From NCBI RefSeq assembly GCF_025628885.1, contig NZ_JAOTIF010000002.1, forward strand, positions 434,001 to 498,000: 64,000 nt of DNA. Direction: 5' to 3'. The notes beneath the pieces were generated by a model, which did no database searches, was not told where the DNA came from, and saw nothing but the letters and a program-made list of their open reading frames with translations. Position 1 is the stretch's first letter. The number at the start of each line of letters is the position of its first letter. This stretch comes from Paraflavisolibacter caeni. Lineage in GTDB: Bacteria > Bacteroidota > Bacteroidia > Chitinophagales > Chitinophagaceae. Below, piece by piece: positions 50,833-63,757 of the stretch. Made by a program: the position numbers and the translations under genes.

Positions 50833-50853
50833 TTACTTCTTACGCAGAAGTAA
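50833..50853 (-). terminator. Possible terminator for the hybrid sensor gene
   Basis: An 8-bp stem (TTACTTCT, loop TACGC, AGAAGTAA). On the minus strand it is followed, 8 nt on, by TTTTTTT. It lies between two convergent genes. Confidence 0.4.
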
Positions 50854-50874
50854 AGGATTATGAGATCTTCATTA

Positions 50875-53637
50875 CTACTTCTCCTTAAAAGCCTTTGGAG
50901 TTACACCAAACTTTGACTTGAATACAGTGGAGAAATAGGCTGGAGAGGAGAAGCCTACTTTGTAAGCAATTTCACTGACCGTTGCTTCTTCATGTTGCAA
51001 GAGGTATTTTGCTTTTTGCAGCCTTGTATTCAGGATGTAATCATTGACGTTAATGTTTAGCAATGCTTTTACTTTTCTATATAGTTGAACCCTTGAAATC
51101 GCCATTGCTTTGCATACGTCATCCACACTGAAGTCTTCGTTCGCAATATTGCTTTCCACCAGGGTTGTAAATTCATTGATGAATTTCCGGTCCAGTTTTC
51201 CAACGGTTTGCGTCTTCAGGTTGGAAGACAAATCTCCGGTAAAATGTTCTTTCAACCGGGCCCGGTTGGCCATCAGGCTTTTGATCGTTTGTTCTAAAAA
51301 ATGCACATTGAAAGGCTTTGTAATGTAGGCATCAGCCCTGTTCTTCATGCCTTCAATTTGCTGTTCTACACTTGATTTGGCAGTTAACAGGATAATGGGT
51401 ATGTGTGAAGTGCGGATGTCGTTTTTGAAGATATTGGTCAAGGCCATACCATCCTTTCCTGGGATTACCACATCGCAGATGATCAGATCGGGTATGTTGT
51501 CGAATGCCTGCTGGAGCGCTGTTTGGCCATTATCTGCCTCCAGTATCTCATATTCTGTATTGAATTTGCGAGCGAGAAATGCGCTTAGGTCAGCATTGTC
51601 TTCAATTATTAAAATTGATTGCTCTTTCGCGTTTTTCACGTCTACTGTTTCCTGTTTTGCGACCGGGATGGATTGAAGGTCGGAAGTATAGATCTTTTCC
51701 TGTTCATATAATGCGGCCTGGTTGTATTCGCCTTCGATCATTTCTTCTTCGCACAGGTGTTCTTTGCCTAATGGCAGGCGGAACTCAAAGGTGGTGCCTT
51801 TCCATTTCTCACTGTTTACTGAAATGGAGCCTTTGTGCAGTTGGATAAGTTCTTTAGACAGTGCCAGCCCTAGACCAGAACCCTTGTAATTTTCATAGTC
51901 GCCCTGGTAAAATATTTCAAAGGCATGTTGCAGTGCATTTTGGGAAATACCGACTCCATTATCTTCTACCTTGACTACCGCTTCGTTATCTTCTTTAGTC
52001 ACATACACATGTATAAAGCCATTGTCATTGGTGAACTTAAAAGCATTTGACAACAGGTTGAAGATCACTTTGTCGATCATTGTGGCATCCATCCAGATGT
52101 TTAGTTGTCGTTCATTGGTGATAAGGCGAAGGTCGATACCTCTTTTTTGAGCGATGCTCTTGTAAGATTGCACGATTTCAGAAATAAAGGTGATCAGGTC
52201 ATTTTCCGAGGCCTTCAATTTCATTTTATCTGCTTCGATCTTACGGAAGTCCATGAGTTGATTAACTAGTCTTAAGAGGCGCATTACGTTTTTCTGGACA
52301 AGGGACAAGCTTTGGTTGGTGGTATAAGAGTTTTTGGTGTTCGTCAATAATTCCTCCAGAGGTCCCAGGATGAGTGTCAAAGGCGTGCGGAATTCGTGGG
52401 AAATATTGGTAAAGAAGTTGACTTTTGCTTCATTGGCGGCTTGTGCTTTGGCCGACATGATTTCCAGTTGTGCTTTCTGGTCTGAGATCTCCAGGTTTTG
52501 AAACAGGAGTTGTTTATTGATCTTCCTGTTTTCTCTAAGGGAATAGAACGCCAGTCCTCCCAGTATGATGGCAAGAGCCAGGGATAACACCATAATGTAT
52601 AGGAGGGTGCGTTGATTGTTATAGATCCTTACCTGCTCTGTGATCAGGGTTTGCTGCCGTTCAATTTGCTGCTGCTGGCTGGCCACCTTGGCAGCTTGTA
52701 ACTGCATGATGCGTACGTTGGTAAAGTCAATAACGGTGGTTTGCAGCAGGTTTTGCTTTTCAAATTTTTCTTTGTTCAGGATTTTCAAGGCTGTTCTAAT
52801 GGCCTCTTCTCCGCCGGTTGGGTACAACATGGTGGCTGTAATGACTTTGCCTGATACTAAGTCTAAACCAGCGCCTTTACCTGGCAGACCATCTACTCCA
52901 ATAATTTTGGGTTTGGTTGCCATTCCTTTTGCTTTGAACACCTCATATGTACCCAGCGCCATTCTGTCGTTTTGGGCAAAAAACAGATTGACACCAGGAT
53001 ATTGCCCTGGGATAGCTGCCAGTTTGCTTTGGGCTTTTTCTTTCAGCCACTCGCCGTTTACCTGTTTCACGATCTTTACAGATGGATAGTTTTTCAAAGC
53101 ATCCACAAATCCATTATGTCTTTCAATGGCTGGAGATGATTTTGGCAGACCTGTCACTTCGATGATATTCCCTTGACCGTTCAGTAACTGTGCTGCATAC
53201 TGGCCCGCCATTTTTCCCACTTCATAATTATCGCCACCAACATAAGCTGAGTAGAGTGGTGTTGAAATTTTGCGATCCACAACAATTACTGGGATGTTTT
53301 GTTTATAGGTTTCCTCAACAATTGGAGTAAGTGGATCTGCTTCATTAGGAGAGATAATGAGCAGATCAATGTTTTTGCTCAATAATTCTTTTACCTGTGT
53401 GATTTGTTTTTGGCTGTTGCCATCTGCCTGTTTATAAAGAAATGTAACGTTGGGATGGAAGCTCAGTTCCCGTTTCATTTCCTCCAGCATCGTTTTTCTC
53501 CAGAGGTCAGATTCCACGCATTGAGAGAATGCGATCGTGAACTGTTCCTGCTTCTTTTTGGTTGTACAAGCTGTAAAGAAAAGGATCAAAATGATTCCCA
53601 GAAAGGAAAGATAATGTTGGTAACGTTTAATAGGCAT
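50875..53637 (-). CDS. Hybrid two-component sensor/regulator with a periplasmic sugar-binding-protein-like sensor and AraC output
   Basis: 920 residues. The N-terminal signal ends FFTAC (Cys24, lipobox-like). A type I periplasmic-binding-protein domain (about 30-330) has NIDLLIISPNEADPLTPIVE, GGDNYEVGKMAGQYAAQLL and IIGVDGLPGKGAGLDLV. A coiled stretch and a TM helix (about 346-366) follow. Then HisKA with FFTNISHEFRTPLTLILGPL (His about 412), HATPase (VEDNGVGIS, GSGLGLALSKELI), a receiver (SILIIEDNADLSAFLARKF, Asp in LIICDVVIPG, about 719) and an AraC helix-turn-helix to the C-terminus. All signalling steps are on one chain. It is divergent from GH97 and presumably activates the starch-like locus. 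Confidence 0.93.
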   Translation of the reverse strand: MPIKRYQHYLSFLGIILILFFTACTTKKKQEQFTIAFSQCVESDLWRKTMLEEMKRELSFHPNVTFLYKQADGNSQKQITQVKELLSKNIDLLIISPNEADPLTPIVEETYKQNIPVIVVDRKISTPLYSAYVGGDNYEVGKMAGQYAAQLLNGQGNIIEVTGLPKSSPAIERHNGFVDALKNYPSVKIVKQVNGEWLKEKAQSKLAAIPGQYPGVNLFFAQNDRMALGTYEVFKAKGMATKPKIIGVDGLPGKGAGLDLVSGKVITATMLYPTGGEEAIRTALKILNKEKFEKQNLLQTTVIDFTNVRIMQLQAAKVASQQQQIERQQTLITEQVRIYNNQRTLLYIMVLSLALAIILGGLAFYSLRENRKINKQLLFQNLEISDQKAQLEIMSAKAQAANEAKVNFFTNISHEFRTPLTLILGPLEELLTNTKNSYTTNQSLSLVQKNVMRLLRLVNQLMDFRKIEADKMKLKASENDLITFISEIVQSYKSIAQKRGIDLRLITNERQLNIWMDATMIDKVIFNLLSNAFKFTNDNGFIHVYVTKEDNEAVVKVEDNGVGISQNALQHAFEIFYQGDYENYKGSGLGLALSKELIQLHKGSISVNSEKWKGTTFEFRLPLGKEHLCEEEMIEGEYNQAALYEQEKIYTSDLQSIPVAKQETVDVKNAKEQSILIIEDNADLSAFLARKFNTEYEILEADNGQTALQQAFDNIPDLIICDVVIPGKDGMALTNIFKNDIRTSHIPIILLTAKSSVEQQIEGMKNRADAYITKPFNVHFLEQTIKSLMANRARLKEHFTGDLSSNLKTQTVGKLDRKFINEFTTLVESNIANEDFSVDDVCKAMAISRVQLYRKVKALLNINVNDYILNTRLQKAKYLLQHEEATVSEIAYKVGFSSPAYFSTVFKSKFGVTPKAFKEK

Positions 53638-56339
<2,702 letters not shown>

Positions 56340-56355
56340 GCATTCAATAAATGAG

Positions 56356-56384
56356 TTGCCGGAGTTATTTCCGGCAATTTTTTT
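56356..56384 (+). terminator. Intrinsic terminator after GH97
   Basis: TTGCCGGA, loop GTTATT, TCCGGCAA and then seven T residues: a clean 8-bp G+C-rich stem. Confidence 0.88.
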
Positions 56385-56479
56385 ATGTGAAGAAAAGTAA
56401 AGCATGTCGTATTTTTAATAACATCATTGACTGAAAAAGGTAAATGTAATAACCCTTTTGTCGCTCAAAATAATGCCTA

Positions 56480-56815
56480 ATGAGAAGAATATTATTCACA
56501 TTTCCAAGCCTTCTTCTATTTGCCGCCTTACATGCCCAGCAACAACCAACCCGTTTGATCATTCGGGGAGATGATATGGGCTACACACATTCTGGTAACG
56601 AAGCCCTGATCAAATGTTATAAAGAAGGAATTGAAACCTCCATTGAAGTCATCGTGCCTTCACCTTGGTTCCCTGAAGCGGTGAAATTTCTAAGGCAAAA
56701 TCCAGGCGTGGATGTAGGTGTTCATTTAGCATTGACCAGTGAATGGGAGAATATTAAGTGGAGGCCTTTAACCAATTGCCCCAGCCTTACAGTCAGTAAC
56801 GGATATCACAAGTAA
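56480..56815 (+). pseudogene. Truncated ChbG/YdjC-type carbohydrate deacetylase
   Basis: 111 codons. A signal peptide (FTFPSLLLFAALHAQ) is followed by the N-terminal third of the family: LIIRGDDMGYTHSGNEALIK (metal-binding Asp), SIEVIVPSPWFPEAVKFL, and VDVGVHLALTSEWENIKWRP (metal-binding His). It then breaks off after NCPSLTVSNGYHK with a stop at 56813; family members are nearly 300 residues. No continuation is found in the next 40 bp in any frame before the GH13 gene starts, so a deletion removed the rest. It is unlikely to be active. Confidence 0.75.
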
Positions 56816-56853
56816 ATAAGGAATATATTGCAGACGCTTATATGTCATTTCGT

Positions 56854-58722
56854 ATGAACAAACGATTGCTTATCTTTTTACTTCCCTTTGCAATAACTGC
56901 TTGTAAAACTTTGAAAAATACAATGGAGCACAACAATCAAACACAAGTGAAAGGTAAAATCGTTATATACCAGGTGTTTACCCGACTTTTTGGTAATACA
57001 AAGACAACCAACAAGCCATGGGGTACGATCGAGGAAAATGGTGTTGGCAAATTCTCTGACTTTACTGATAAAGCACTTGAGGAAATCAAAGGTTTGGGCG
57101 CCACGCATATATGGTATACTGGTGTGCCGCACCATGCCGTTATTCGAGATTATACATCTATAGGTGTTAGTAATGATGATCCGGATGTGGTGAAAGGGCG
57201 TGCAGGTTCACCATACGCTGTTAAGGATTATTACAATGTGAACCCTGACTTAGCAACTGATCCTGCCAAACGTTTGGATGAGTTCAAGACATTAGTTGAT
57301 AGAACACATAAACATGGTTTGAAGGTAATTATTGATATCGTACCGAACCATGTTGCGCGCCAATATGTTTCTGTTCACAAGCCAGGTGGAGTTCAGGATT
57401 TTGGAGCTACTGATGATACCAGTGTTGAATACAAGCGTGACAACAACTTTTACTATATTCCCGGGCAAAGTTTCCAGGTGCCTTATGCGCCCAATGGCTA
57501 TAAGCCTTTAGGCGGAGAACCGCATCCTCTTAGTGATGGTAAATTTGATGAAAGCCCGGCAAAATGGACAGGGAATGGCAGTCGCCGTGCACTGCCAAAT
57601 ATCGATGACTGGTATGAGACTGTAAAGATCAACTATGGTGTGCGTCCTGAAGGAACCAAAGATTTTGACACCCTGCCTGCAGAATATGCTACCAAGCAGA
57701 TAGCTGATCACTATGCCTTTTGGAAGGAGAAAGTTGTGCCCTCCTCTTGGAAGAAGTTCCGGGACATTGCCTTGTTCTGGTTAAAATTGGGTGTTGATGG
57801 ATTTCGCTTCGATATGGCTGAAATGGTTCCTGTAGAATTTTGGAGTTATATGAATTCAGCCATCAAAACAGCTAAACCTTCTGCTGTATTGATTGCTGAA
57901 ATTTATAACCCTGCAGAATACCGTAATTATATCCATATTGGAAAAATGGATTACCTCTATGATAAGGTTGATTTCTACGACAGGACAAGGGATGTTATTC
58001 AGGGCCGTGGTGGAACTGATATTTTAGCATCCATTCAGCAGCGGTATGCAGATATAGAGCATCATTTACTTCATTTTTTAGAGAATCATGATGAGCAGCG
58101 CATTGCAAGTCCTGAGTTTGCTGGTAACCCTGAAAAGGCAAAACCTGGTATGGTAGTGTCAGCAACCATCAGTACATCGCCAACAATGATCTATTTTGGA
58201 CAAGAGTTAGGAGAGCCCGGTGCGGAGCATGCAGGTTTTGGAAGTCCATCACGTACTTCTATTTTTGATTATGTTGGTGTGCCCCATCATCAGCGGTGGA
58301 TGAACGGGGGTAAGTTTGATGGGGCGCAATTGTCGGCGTCTGAACTGGAGCTTCGTGACTTTTACAAAAGGCTGCTCAATTTAACCAGGAGCAGTTCTGC
58401 CTTTACTGGCAAATATGCAGATCTTCATCACTGGAACCGACTGAGATCGGAGGGATACCATAACCGGCTGTTTTCGTTTGCCAGGTGGAGTAATGATCAA
58501 AAACTTATCGTATTCTCTAATTTCAGTGATCAAGCAGGTTTCACAGGTAGTTTACATGTGACTGCTCCTGTTATTAAAGATTGGGGCTTGAAAGATGGCA
58601 GTTACCGGTTAAAGGATGAACTTTATGGAAAATTAATTGTTACCATGCAGGTGGTGAATGGAGAGGGACAGATGGAACTTTCTGTTCAGCCATTAGAATC
58701 ATTGGTGCTTTCGCTTGAATAA
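56854..58722 (+). CDS. GH13 alpha-amylase-family lipoprotein
   Basis: I chose ATG 56854 (MNKRLLIFLLPFAITAC, lipid Cys17) over an ATG at 56842. The 622-residue product has the four GH13 regions: DIVPNHV, GFRFDMAEM with the nucleophile Asp, LIAEIY with the acid Glu, and FLENHDEQR. A C-terminal beta domain ends near residue 620. It should act on alpha-1,4-glucans at the cell surface or in the periplasm. It sits 83 bp upstream of the second GH13 gene, in the same orientation. Confidence 0.93.
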   Translation: MNKRLLIFLLPFAITACKTLKNTMEHNNQTQVKGKIVIYQVFTRLFGNTKTTNKPWGTIEENGVGKFSDFTDKALEEIKGLGATHIWYTGVPHHAVIRDYTSIGVSNDDPDVVKGRAGSPYAVKDYYNVNPDLATDPAKRLDEFKTLVDRTHKHGLKVIIDIVPNHVARQYVSVHKPGGVQDFGATDDTSVEYKRDNNFYYIPGQSFQVPYAPNGYKPLGGEPHPLSDGKFDESPAKWTGNGSRRALPNIDDWYETVKINYGVRPEGTKDFDTLPAEYATKQIADHYAFWKEKVVPSSWKKFRDIALFWLKLGVDGFRFDMAEMVPVEFWSYMNSAIKTAKPSAVLIAEIYNPAEYRNYIHIGKMDYLYDKVDFYDRTRDVIQGRGGTDILASIQQRYADIEHHLLHFLENHDEQRIASPEFAGNPEKAKPGMVVSATISTSPTMIYFGQELGEPGAEHAGFGSPSRTSIFDYVGVPHHQRWMNGGKFDGAQLSASELELRDFYKRLLNLTRSSSAFTGKYADLHHWNRLRSEGYHNRLFSFARWSNDQKLIVFSNFSDQAGFTGSLHVTAPVIKDWGLKDGSYRLKDELYGKLIVTMQVVNGEGQMELSVQPLESLVLSLE

Positions 58723-58805
58723 GTTGGCTGTGTGGCTATTGTGAGCGTTTGAAAAGCTTTGGTTAATCTGTGCCCGGTATGCTTTAATATTTAAATTCCT
58801 GGGCC

Positions 58806-60551
58806 ATGAAACTATATAAGTATTTCACCGCTTTGTGTTTAAGCACAATTATGGTTGTTCCTTTCTGTATGGCTCAAACAAAAACGACATCTAACGATTT
58901 TTCAACTAGTTTTTCCGGGCGCAAATGGTGGAAAGAAGCCGTTATATACCAGATTTACCCGCGTAGCTTTAAAGATAGCGATGGAGATGGAGTCGGTGAC
59001 TTGAAAGGTATCATTTCCAAACTTGATTACATCAAAAGTTTGGGTGTAGATGCAGTATGGCTGAATCCTATCTATTCTTCTCCGAATGATGATAATGGTT
59101 ATGACATTAGCGATTACCGCAACATCATGAAGGAGTTTGGAACGATGGAAGATTTCGATGCAATGTTGAAGGGCATGCACGACCGTAATATTAAGCTGAT
59201 CATGGATTTGGTTGTCAACCACAGCAGCGATGAACATGAATGGTTCAAGCAATCCAGAAGTTCCCGTTCCAGCCCATACCGGAATTACTATCATTGGTGG
59301 GATGCAGAAAGAGGTAAGCCGCCCTATCGTTATAGCTTGTTTGATGTCAACCATGATGCATGGATGTACGACTCGTTGACCAATGCTTATTATCTGCACT
59401 ATTTTTCTCGAAAGCAACCTGATCTGAATTGGGAAAATCCCAAGGTGCGCCAGGAGGTTTTTGATATTATGAGATTTTGGGCAGATAAGGGCATTGATGG
59501 TTTCAGGCTCGATGCTTTTCAATTTGTAGCTAAAGACACTACTTTTCCTTATTTCCCCAAAGGCTTTGAAAAGAATTTTATTCAATATTATGCCATGCAG
59601 GGGAATTTGCATGGATACCTGCAGGAGATGAATAAGGAGGTGTTGAGTAAGTATGATGTTATGAGTGTGGCGGAGGGCGCAGGAAACACTTTTGAAGACG
59701 CACACAATTTAGTGGATGAAGATCGCCATGAACTGAACATGGCTTATGCTTTTGAGGGTGTAGACATTGCTAAGATGGAAGGATATAGCCTCCTACATTT
59801 TAAAAATGTGTTCAGTAAATGGGATAGTGCTTTTGCAGAAAAGGGGTGGTTAGCTATATTCCTTGCTAATCATGACCAGGCAAGACTGGTCAGCAGATTT
59901 GGAAACGATAGCCCTGCATTCAGAGAGGTGTCTTCCAAGATGCTGACTACATTTATTTTGACCATGAGAGGCACTTCTTTTTATTATAATGGCGATGAGT
60001 TGGGGATGGCCAATGCCGGATTTGAAAAAATAGAAGATTTCAGGGATGTACAAACTCTGAACGAATACCAGTATCAAAAGAATACCGGGGGAGATTTGAA
60101 TAAAGTTATGGCTCGTATCAAATTTGGAAGCAGGGATAATAGCCGGACTCCATTTCAGTGGGACAATTCAGCCAATGCGGGTTTTACAACGAGTAATCCA
60201 TGGATAAAAGTAGCTTCCAATTATAAAACAATCAATGCTGCTGCTCAGGAAAAGGATACTAATAGCTGTCTGAATTACTTCAGGAATTTAGTGAAGTTGC
60301 GAAAGGAACAACTGGCTCTGGTGTACGGCAAGTATACATTACTGGATAAAGGCAATCCCGCTGTTTATGCTTACACCAGGGAGTGGGAAGGAATGAAGTT
60401 GCTGGTATTGCTTAATTTTACCAATAAAACTGCCAGAACCAAAACTGGTCTCAACCTTGCCTCATCAACTGTATTATTGGATAATTATAGTAATCCTTCC
60501 AAAAACGGAGTTTTAAAGCCTTTTGAAGCTATTATTTACGAGGTGCATTAA
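58806..60551 (+). CDS. GH13 alpha-glucosidase (oligo-1,6-glucosidase/alpha-glucosidase type), secreted
   Basis: A 581-residue enzyme with a signal peptide ending at about CMAQ. Hallmarks: WWKEAVIYQIYPRSFKDSDG, GDLKGIISKLDYIKSLGVDA, VWLNPIYSSPNDDNGYDISD, MDLVVNHSSDEHEWF, GFRLDAFQFVA with the nucleophile, VAEGAG with the acid Glu, and FLANHDQARLVSRFG. It belongs to the oligo-1,6-glucosidase/alpha-glucosidase group, which trims short oligosaccharides, including alpha-1,6 links. Together with GH97 it would complete conversion to glucose. Confidence 0.93.
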   Translation: MKLYKYFTALCLSTIMVVPFCMAQTKTTSNDFSTSFSGRKWWKEAVIYQIYPRSFKDSDGDGVGDLKGIISKLDYIKSLGVDAVWLNPIYSSPNDDNGYDISDYRNIMKEFGTMEDFDAMLKGMHDRNIKLIMDLVVNHSSDEHEWFKQSRSSRSSPYRNYYHWWDAERGKPPYRYSLFDVNHDAWMYDSLTNAYYLHYFSRKQPDLNWENPKVRQEVFDIMRFWADKGIDGFRLDAFQFVAKDTTFPYFPKGFEKNFIQYYAMQGNLHGYLQEMNKEVLSKYDVMSVAEGAGNTFEDAHNLVDEDRHELNMAYAFEGVDIAKMEGYSLLHFKNVFSKWDSAFAEKGWLAIFLANHDQARLVSRFGNDSPAFREVSSKMLTTFILTMRGTSFYYNGDELGMANAGFEKIEDFRDVQTLNEYQYQKNTGGDLNKVMARIKFGSRDNSRTPFQWDNSANAGFTTSNPWIKVASNYKTINAAAQEKDTNSCLNYFRNLVKLRKEQLALVYGKYTLLDKGNPAVYAYTREWEGMKLLVLLNFTNKTARTKTGLNLASSTVLLDNYSNPSKNGVLKPFEAIIYEVH

Positions 60552-60717
60552 GTATGTGTTCAATAGCATGTCATAAATAAAACTATTTGGGTACAGAGTT
60601 TGAGCCAGAAATAAATTAGTTGTGTTATTGAAACCAGGAAATGTAAGTTCAGCAATTCCAATCTATTCTATGCAATTGTCTTCAACTTAACCACTAATTC
60701 ATTAAATCCCTTGCTTT

Positions 60718-63700
60718 ATGAGTGATTGCGCTCTACACCGTCTTGCTGTTCTCCCTGTATTTTTGCTCCTTATAACTCAAATTACCTTAGCACAAACAAA
60801 AACAGTGAGTGGTCTGGTCACTGATACTTCGGGAGCAGGTTTACCAGGTGTAACCATTACTGCAAGAGGGGTTAATGGAGGTACAATTACAAATACCACA
60901 GGAAATTTTATTTTAACCATACCAACCAATGTAGTCACACTGGTCTTTACTTCAATAGGTTTTCAGCGGCAAGAAGTAAGCATTACTGATCAGTTAAACA
61001 TAACCGTGACTATGCAGACAAGTGCTATTACAAGCCTTAATGAAGTTGTGGTCATTGGTTATGGTACGCAACGAAGGCGAGAGCTTACAGGTTCTGTGGC
61101 TACGGTGGGTGCAAGAGATTTTCAGCAAGGTGCAATTACTACTCCGGAACAATTGATTGCGGGAAAAGTAGCGGGTGTTTCTATTATTTCAAATAATGGT
61201 GCTCCGGGGGCTGGAAGTACGATTCGTATTCGGGGCCTGGCTTCTTTAAATGCCAGTAACGATCCCCTGATTATTGTCGATGATTTACCATTGGCCCCTG
61301 CCAGATCTACCAGCGGTACATCGGCTATAGCAGGTTCTCCTGATCCGTTGAGCTTAATTAACCCCAATGATATTGAGTCTTTCACCATTTTAAAAGATCC
61401 ATCATCTACTGCTATTTATGGTTCACGTGCTTCCAATGGAGTTGTTATCATTACGACTAAAAAAGGAAAAGTTGTTAAACCTGTTATTAATTTTAATACA
61501 AAGTTTTCTGTTTCAGAGGTATACAGAACTGTTGATGTTTTTTCTGTCGAGCAGTTCCGTAATTATGTTGATACAACTGGTACCACTGCTCAAAAGGCTT
61601 TAATGGGAAGTGCTGCAACAAATTGGCAGGATGAAATTTATCAAACTGCACTTACTACCGATAATAATGTAAGCATTACAGGTTCCCTGAATCAATTGAA
61701 TAAAATGCCTTATAGAGTTTCAGCAGGCTATTTATTCCAGGAAGGTATTCTTACTACTGATGAGTTAAAACGTACTTCTGGTGGTATTAGTTTAAGCCCC
61801 AGGTTATTTGCCAATCATCTTATCATCGACTTTAATTTAAAGGGTGCGATCAGTAAATGTCGTTTTGCTAACAGGAGTGCCATTGGCGCTGCTGTAAACT
61901 TTGATCCAACACAGCCTGTAAATGTTACAAGTCCGTTTGGTAATTATTTTGAATGGGCAACCATAGGTTCGAACGGAGTGGTTACCCTCAATCCTAATGC
62001 ACCTCGCAATCCTGTTGGGCTACTCCGTCTGAAATGGGACAAGAGCACTGTTGAGAGAAGTTTTGGGAATGTACTGTTTGATTACAGTTTTCATTTTTTA
62101 CCAGACCTTCATGCTCATTTAAATTTAGGATATGATATTGCGAAAGGTGAAGGTACTATATATGTACCTGCTGAAGCAGCACAGAGTTGGGCTACCCAGG
62201 GCATGAATAACGAGTATTCGCAACGTACCAATAATAAAGTAGTAGAGTTTTATTTTAACTATAATAAGACAGTCGACGCCATTCGAAGCAATATCAATGC
62301 AACAGCTGGCTATGGATACTATGACAACAAGACAAAAAATTATAATTTTCCAAGCTTTAGTGCAAATGGTGATACGATAGCAGGATCTGTACCGATTTTC
62401 CCCTTTGATATTCCAAGGAATACGTTGATCTCTTACTACGGCCGTTTGATCTATACGTATAATACCAAGTATATAGTGGCCGCCTCTATCCGTACAGACG
62501 GTTCTTCCCGTTTTGCTCCGGACGTGCGTTGGGGTGTTTTCCCTTCTGTAGCTTTTACATGGAGAGTAAAGGATGAAGCAATCCTGAAAAATTCAAAAGC
62601 ACTTTCTGATTTGAAACTTCGGTTGAGTTATGGCGTTACGGGTAACCAGGAAAATATTTCCAACTATTCTTATTTGTCAACTTATTCATTGAGTCAAAAT
62701 GCTTCCCAATACCAGTTCGGTAATACTTTTTACAGTATGTTCACGCCCGCAGCTTATGTTTCTGACATTCAGTGGGAAGAAACTGATGCTTATAATGTAG
62801 GGCTGGATTATGGCTTTATCAATAATCGCATTGTTGGAAGTGTCGAGTATTATAATAAGAAGACCAAGAATCTTTTAGGGCCTGTTAATATTCCGGTAGG
62901 CTCGAATTTTACGAATCTTGTTACAACTAATGTAGGCAACCTCACCAATAGGGGATTTGAATTTAGTATTAGTGCTACACCTATAAGGAAAGAGGATTTT
63001 ACCTGGGATGTAAGTGTTAACTACGCAAATAATAAAACCGAAATTACCAACCTTTCCCTTACTGCTTCAAAAGACACCACTTTCCTTGGCTTTCCTGTTG
63101 GTGGTATTACAGGTGCTACAGGACAGAACATCCAGATTCATACGGTTGGTTATAGTCCTTTTGCATTCTTTGTGTTCAAGCAATTGTATCATGTAAATGG
63201 AAAACCTATCGAGGGCGCGTATGAAGATTTGAATCGTGATGGAATTATCAATCAAAAAGATCAGTACCGTTTCCGGTCTCCATTTCCCAACCATATTTTA
63301 GGTTTCAATACACAGGTTACTTATCGAAAATGGAGTCTGAATACAGTATTGCGTGCCAACTTCGGGAATTATGTGTATAATAATGTAGCGTCAAACCTCG
63401 GTGTTCAAAGAAATCTCCTGAATCCAAGTGGTGTGCTTGGTAATGCGCATACAGACATATTGAAAACGGGCTTTATCAATAATCAGTTTCAATCAGATTA
63501 CTATATACAGAATGCTGAATTTGTTCGGATGGATAATCTGGGTATTAACTATAATGCCGGTCATGTATTCCATAATGAGATCAATCTGCTTTTACAACTG
63601 AATTGTCAGAATGTGTTTGTGATTACACCTTATGAGGGAACAGATCCTGAGATTTATGGTGGCATCGATAATAACTTTTATCCCAGGCCAAGGATATTTA

Positions 63701-63726
63701 CTTTGGGTGTGAATCTTGATTTTTAA
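60718..63726 (+). CDS. susC: SusC/RagA-type TonB-dependent outer-membrane transporter
   Basis: 1002 residues. Signal peptide ends TLAQT. A CarboxypepD-regulatory domain follows (VSGLVTDTSGAGLPGVTITA, about 30-115). Then comes the SusC signature plug start, LNEVVVIGYGTQRRRELTGS. The plug has IRIRGLASLNASNDPLIIVD and FTILKDPSSTAIYGSRASNG. A 22-strand barrel follows, ending in LGVNLDF with a terminal Phe. It imports maltooligosaccharides with SusD as the lid, driven by TonB. SusD begins 31 bp downstream. Confidence 0.95.
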   Translation: MSDCALHRLAVLPVFLLLITQITLAQTKTVSGLVTDTSGAGLPGVTITARGVNGGTITNTTGNFILTIPTNVVTLVFTSIGFQRQEVSITDQLNITVTMQTSAITSLNEVVVIGYGTQRRRELTGSVATVGARDFQQGAITTPEQLIAGKVAGVSIISNNGAPGAGSTIRIRGLASLNASNDPLIIVDDLPLAPARSTSGTSAIAGSPDPLSLINPNDIESFTILKDPSSTAIYGSRASNGVVIITTKKGKVVKPVINFNTKFSVSEVYRTVDVFSVEQFRNYVDTTGTTAQKALMGSAATNWQDEIYQTALTTDNNVSITGSLNQLNKMPYRVSAGYLFQEGILTTDELKRTSGGISLSPRLFANHLIIDFNLKGAISKCRFANRSAIGAAVNFDPTQPVNVTSPFGNYFEWATIGSNGVVTLNPNAPRNPVGLLRLKWDKSTVERSFGNVLFDYSFHFLPDLHAHLNLGYDIAKGEGTIYVPAEAAQSWATQGMNNEYSQRTNNKVVEFYFNYNKTVDAIRSNINATAGYGYYDNKTKNYNFPSFSANGDTIAGSVPIFPFDIPRNTLISYYGRLIYTYNTKYIVAASIRTDGSSRFAPDVRWGVFPSVAFTWRVKDEAILKNSKALSDLKLRLSYGVTGNQENISNYSYLSTYSLSQNASQYQFGNTFYSMFTPAAYVSDIQWEETDAYNVGLDYGFINNRIVGSVEYYNKKTKNLLGPVNIPVGSNFTNLVTTNVGNLTNRGFEFSISATPIRKEDFTWDVSVNYANNKTEITNLSLTASKDTTFLGFPVGGITGATGQNIQIHTVGYSPFAFFVFKQLYHVNGKPIEGAYEDLNRDGIINQKDQYRFRSPFPNHILGFNTQVTYRKWSLNTVLRANFGNYVYNNVASNLGVQRNLLNPSGVLGNAHTDILKTGFINNQFQSDYYIQNAEFVRMDNLGINYNAGHVFHNEINLLLQLNCQNVFVITPYEGTDPEIYGGIDNNFYPRPRIFTLGVNLDF

Positions 63727-63757
63727 TGTCTCGTTTTATAAAGTAAATGCATGCCGT

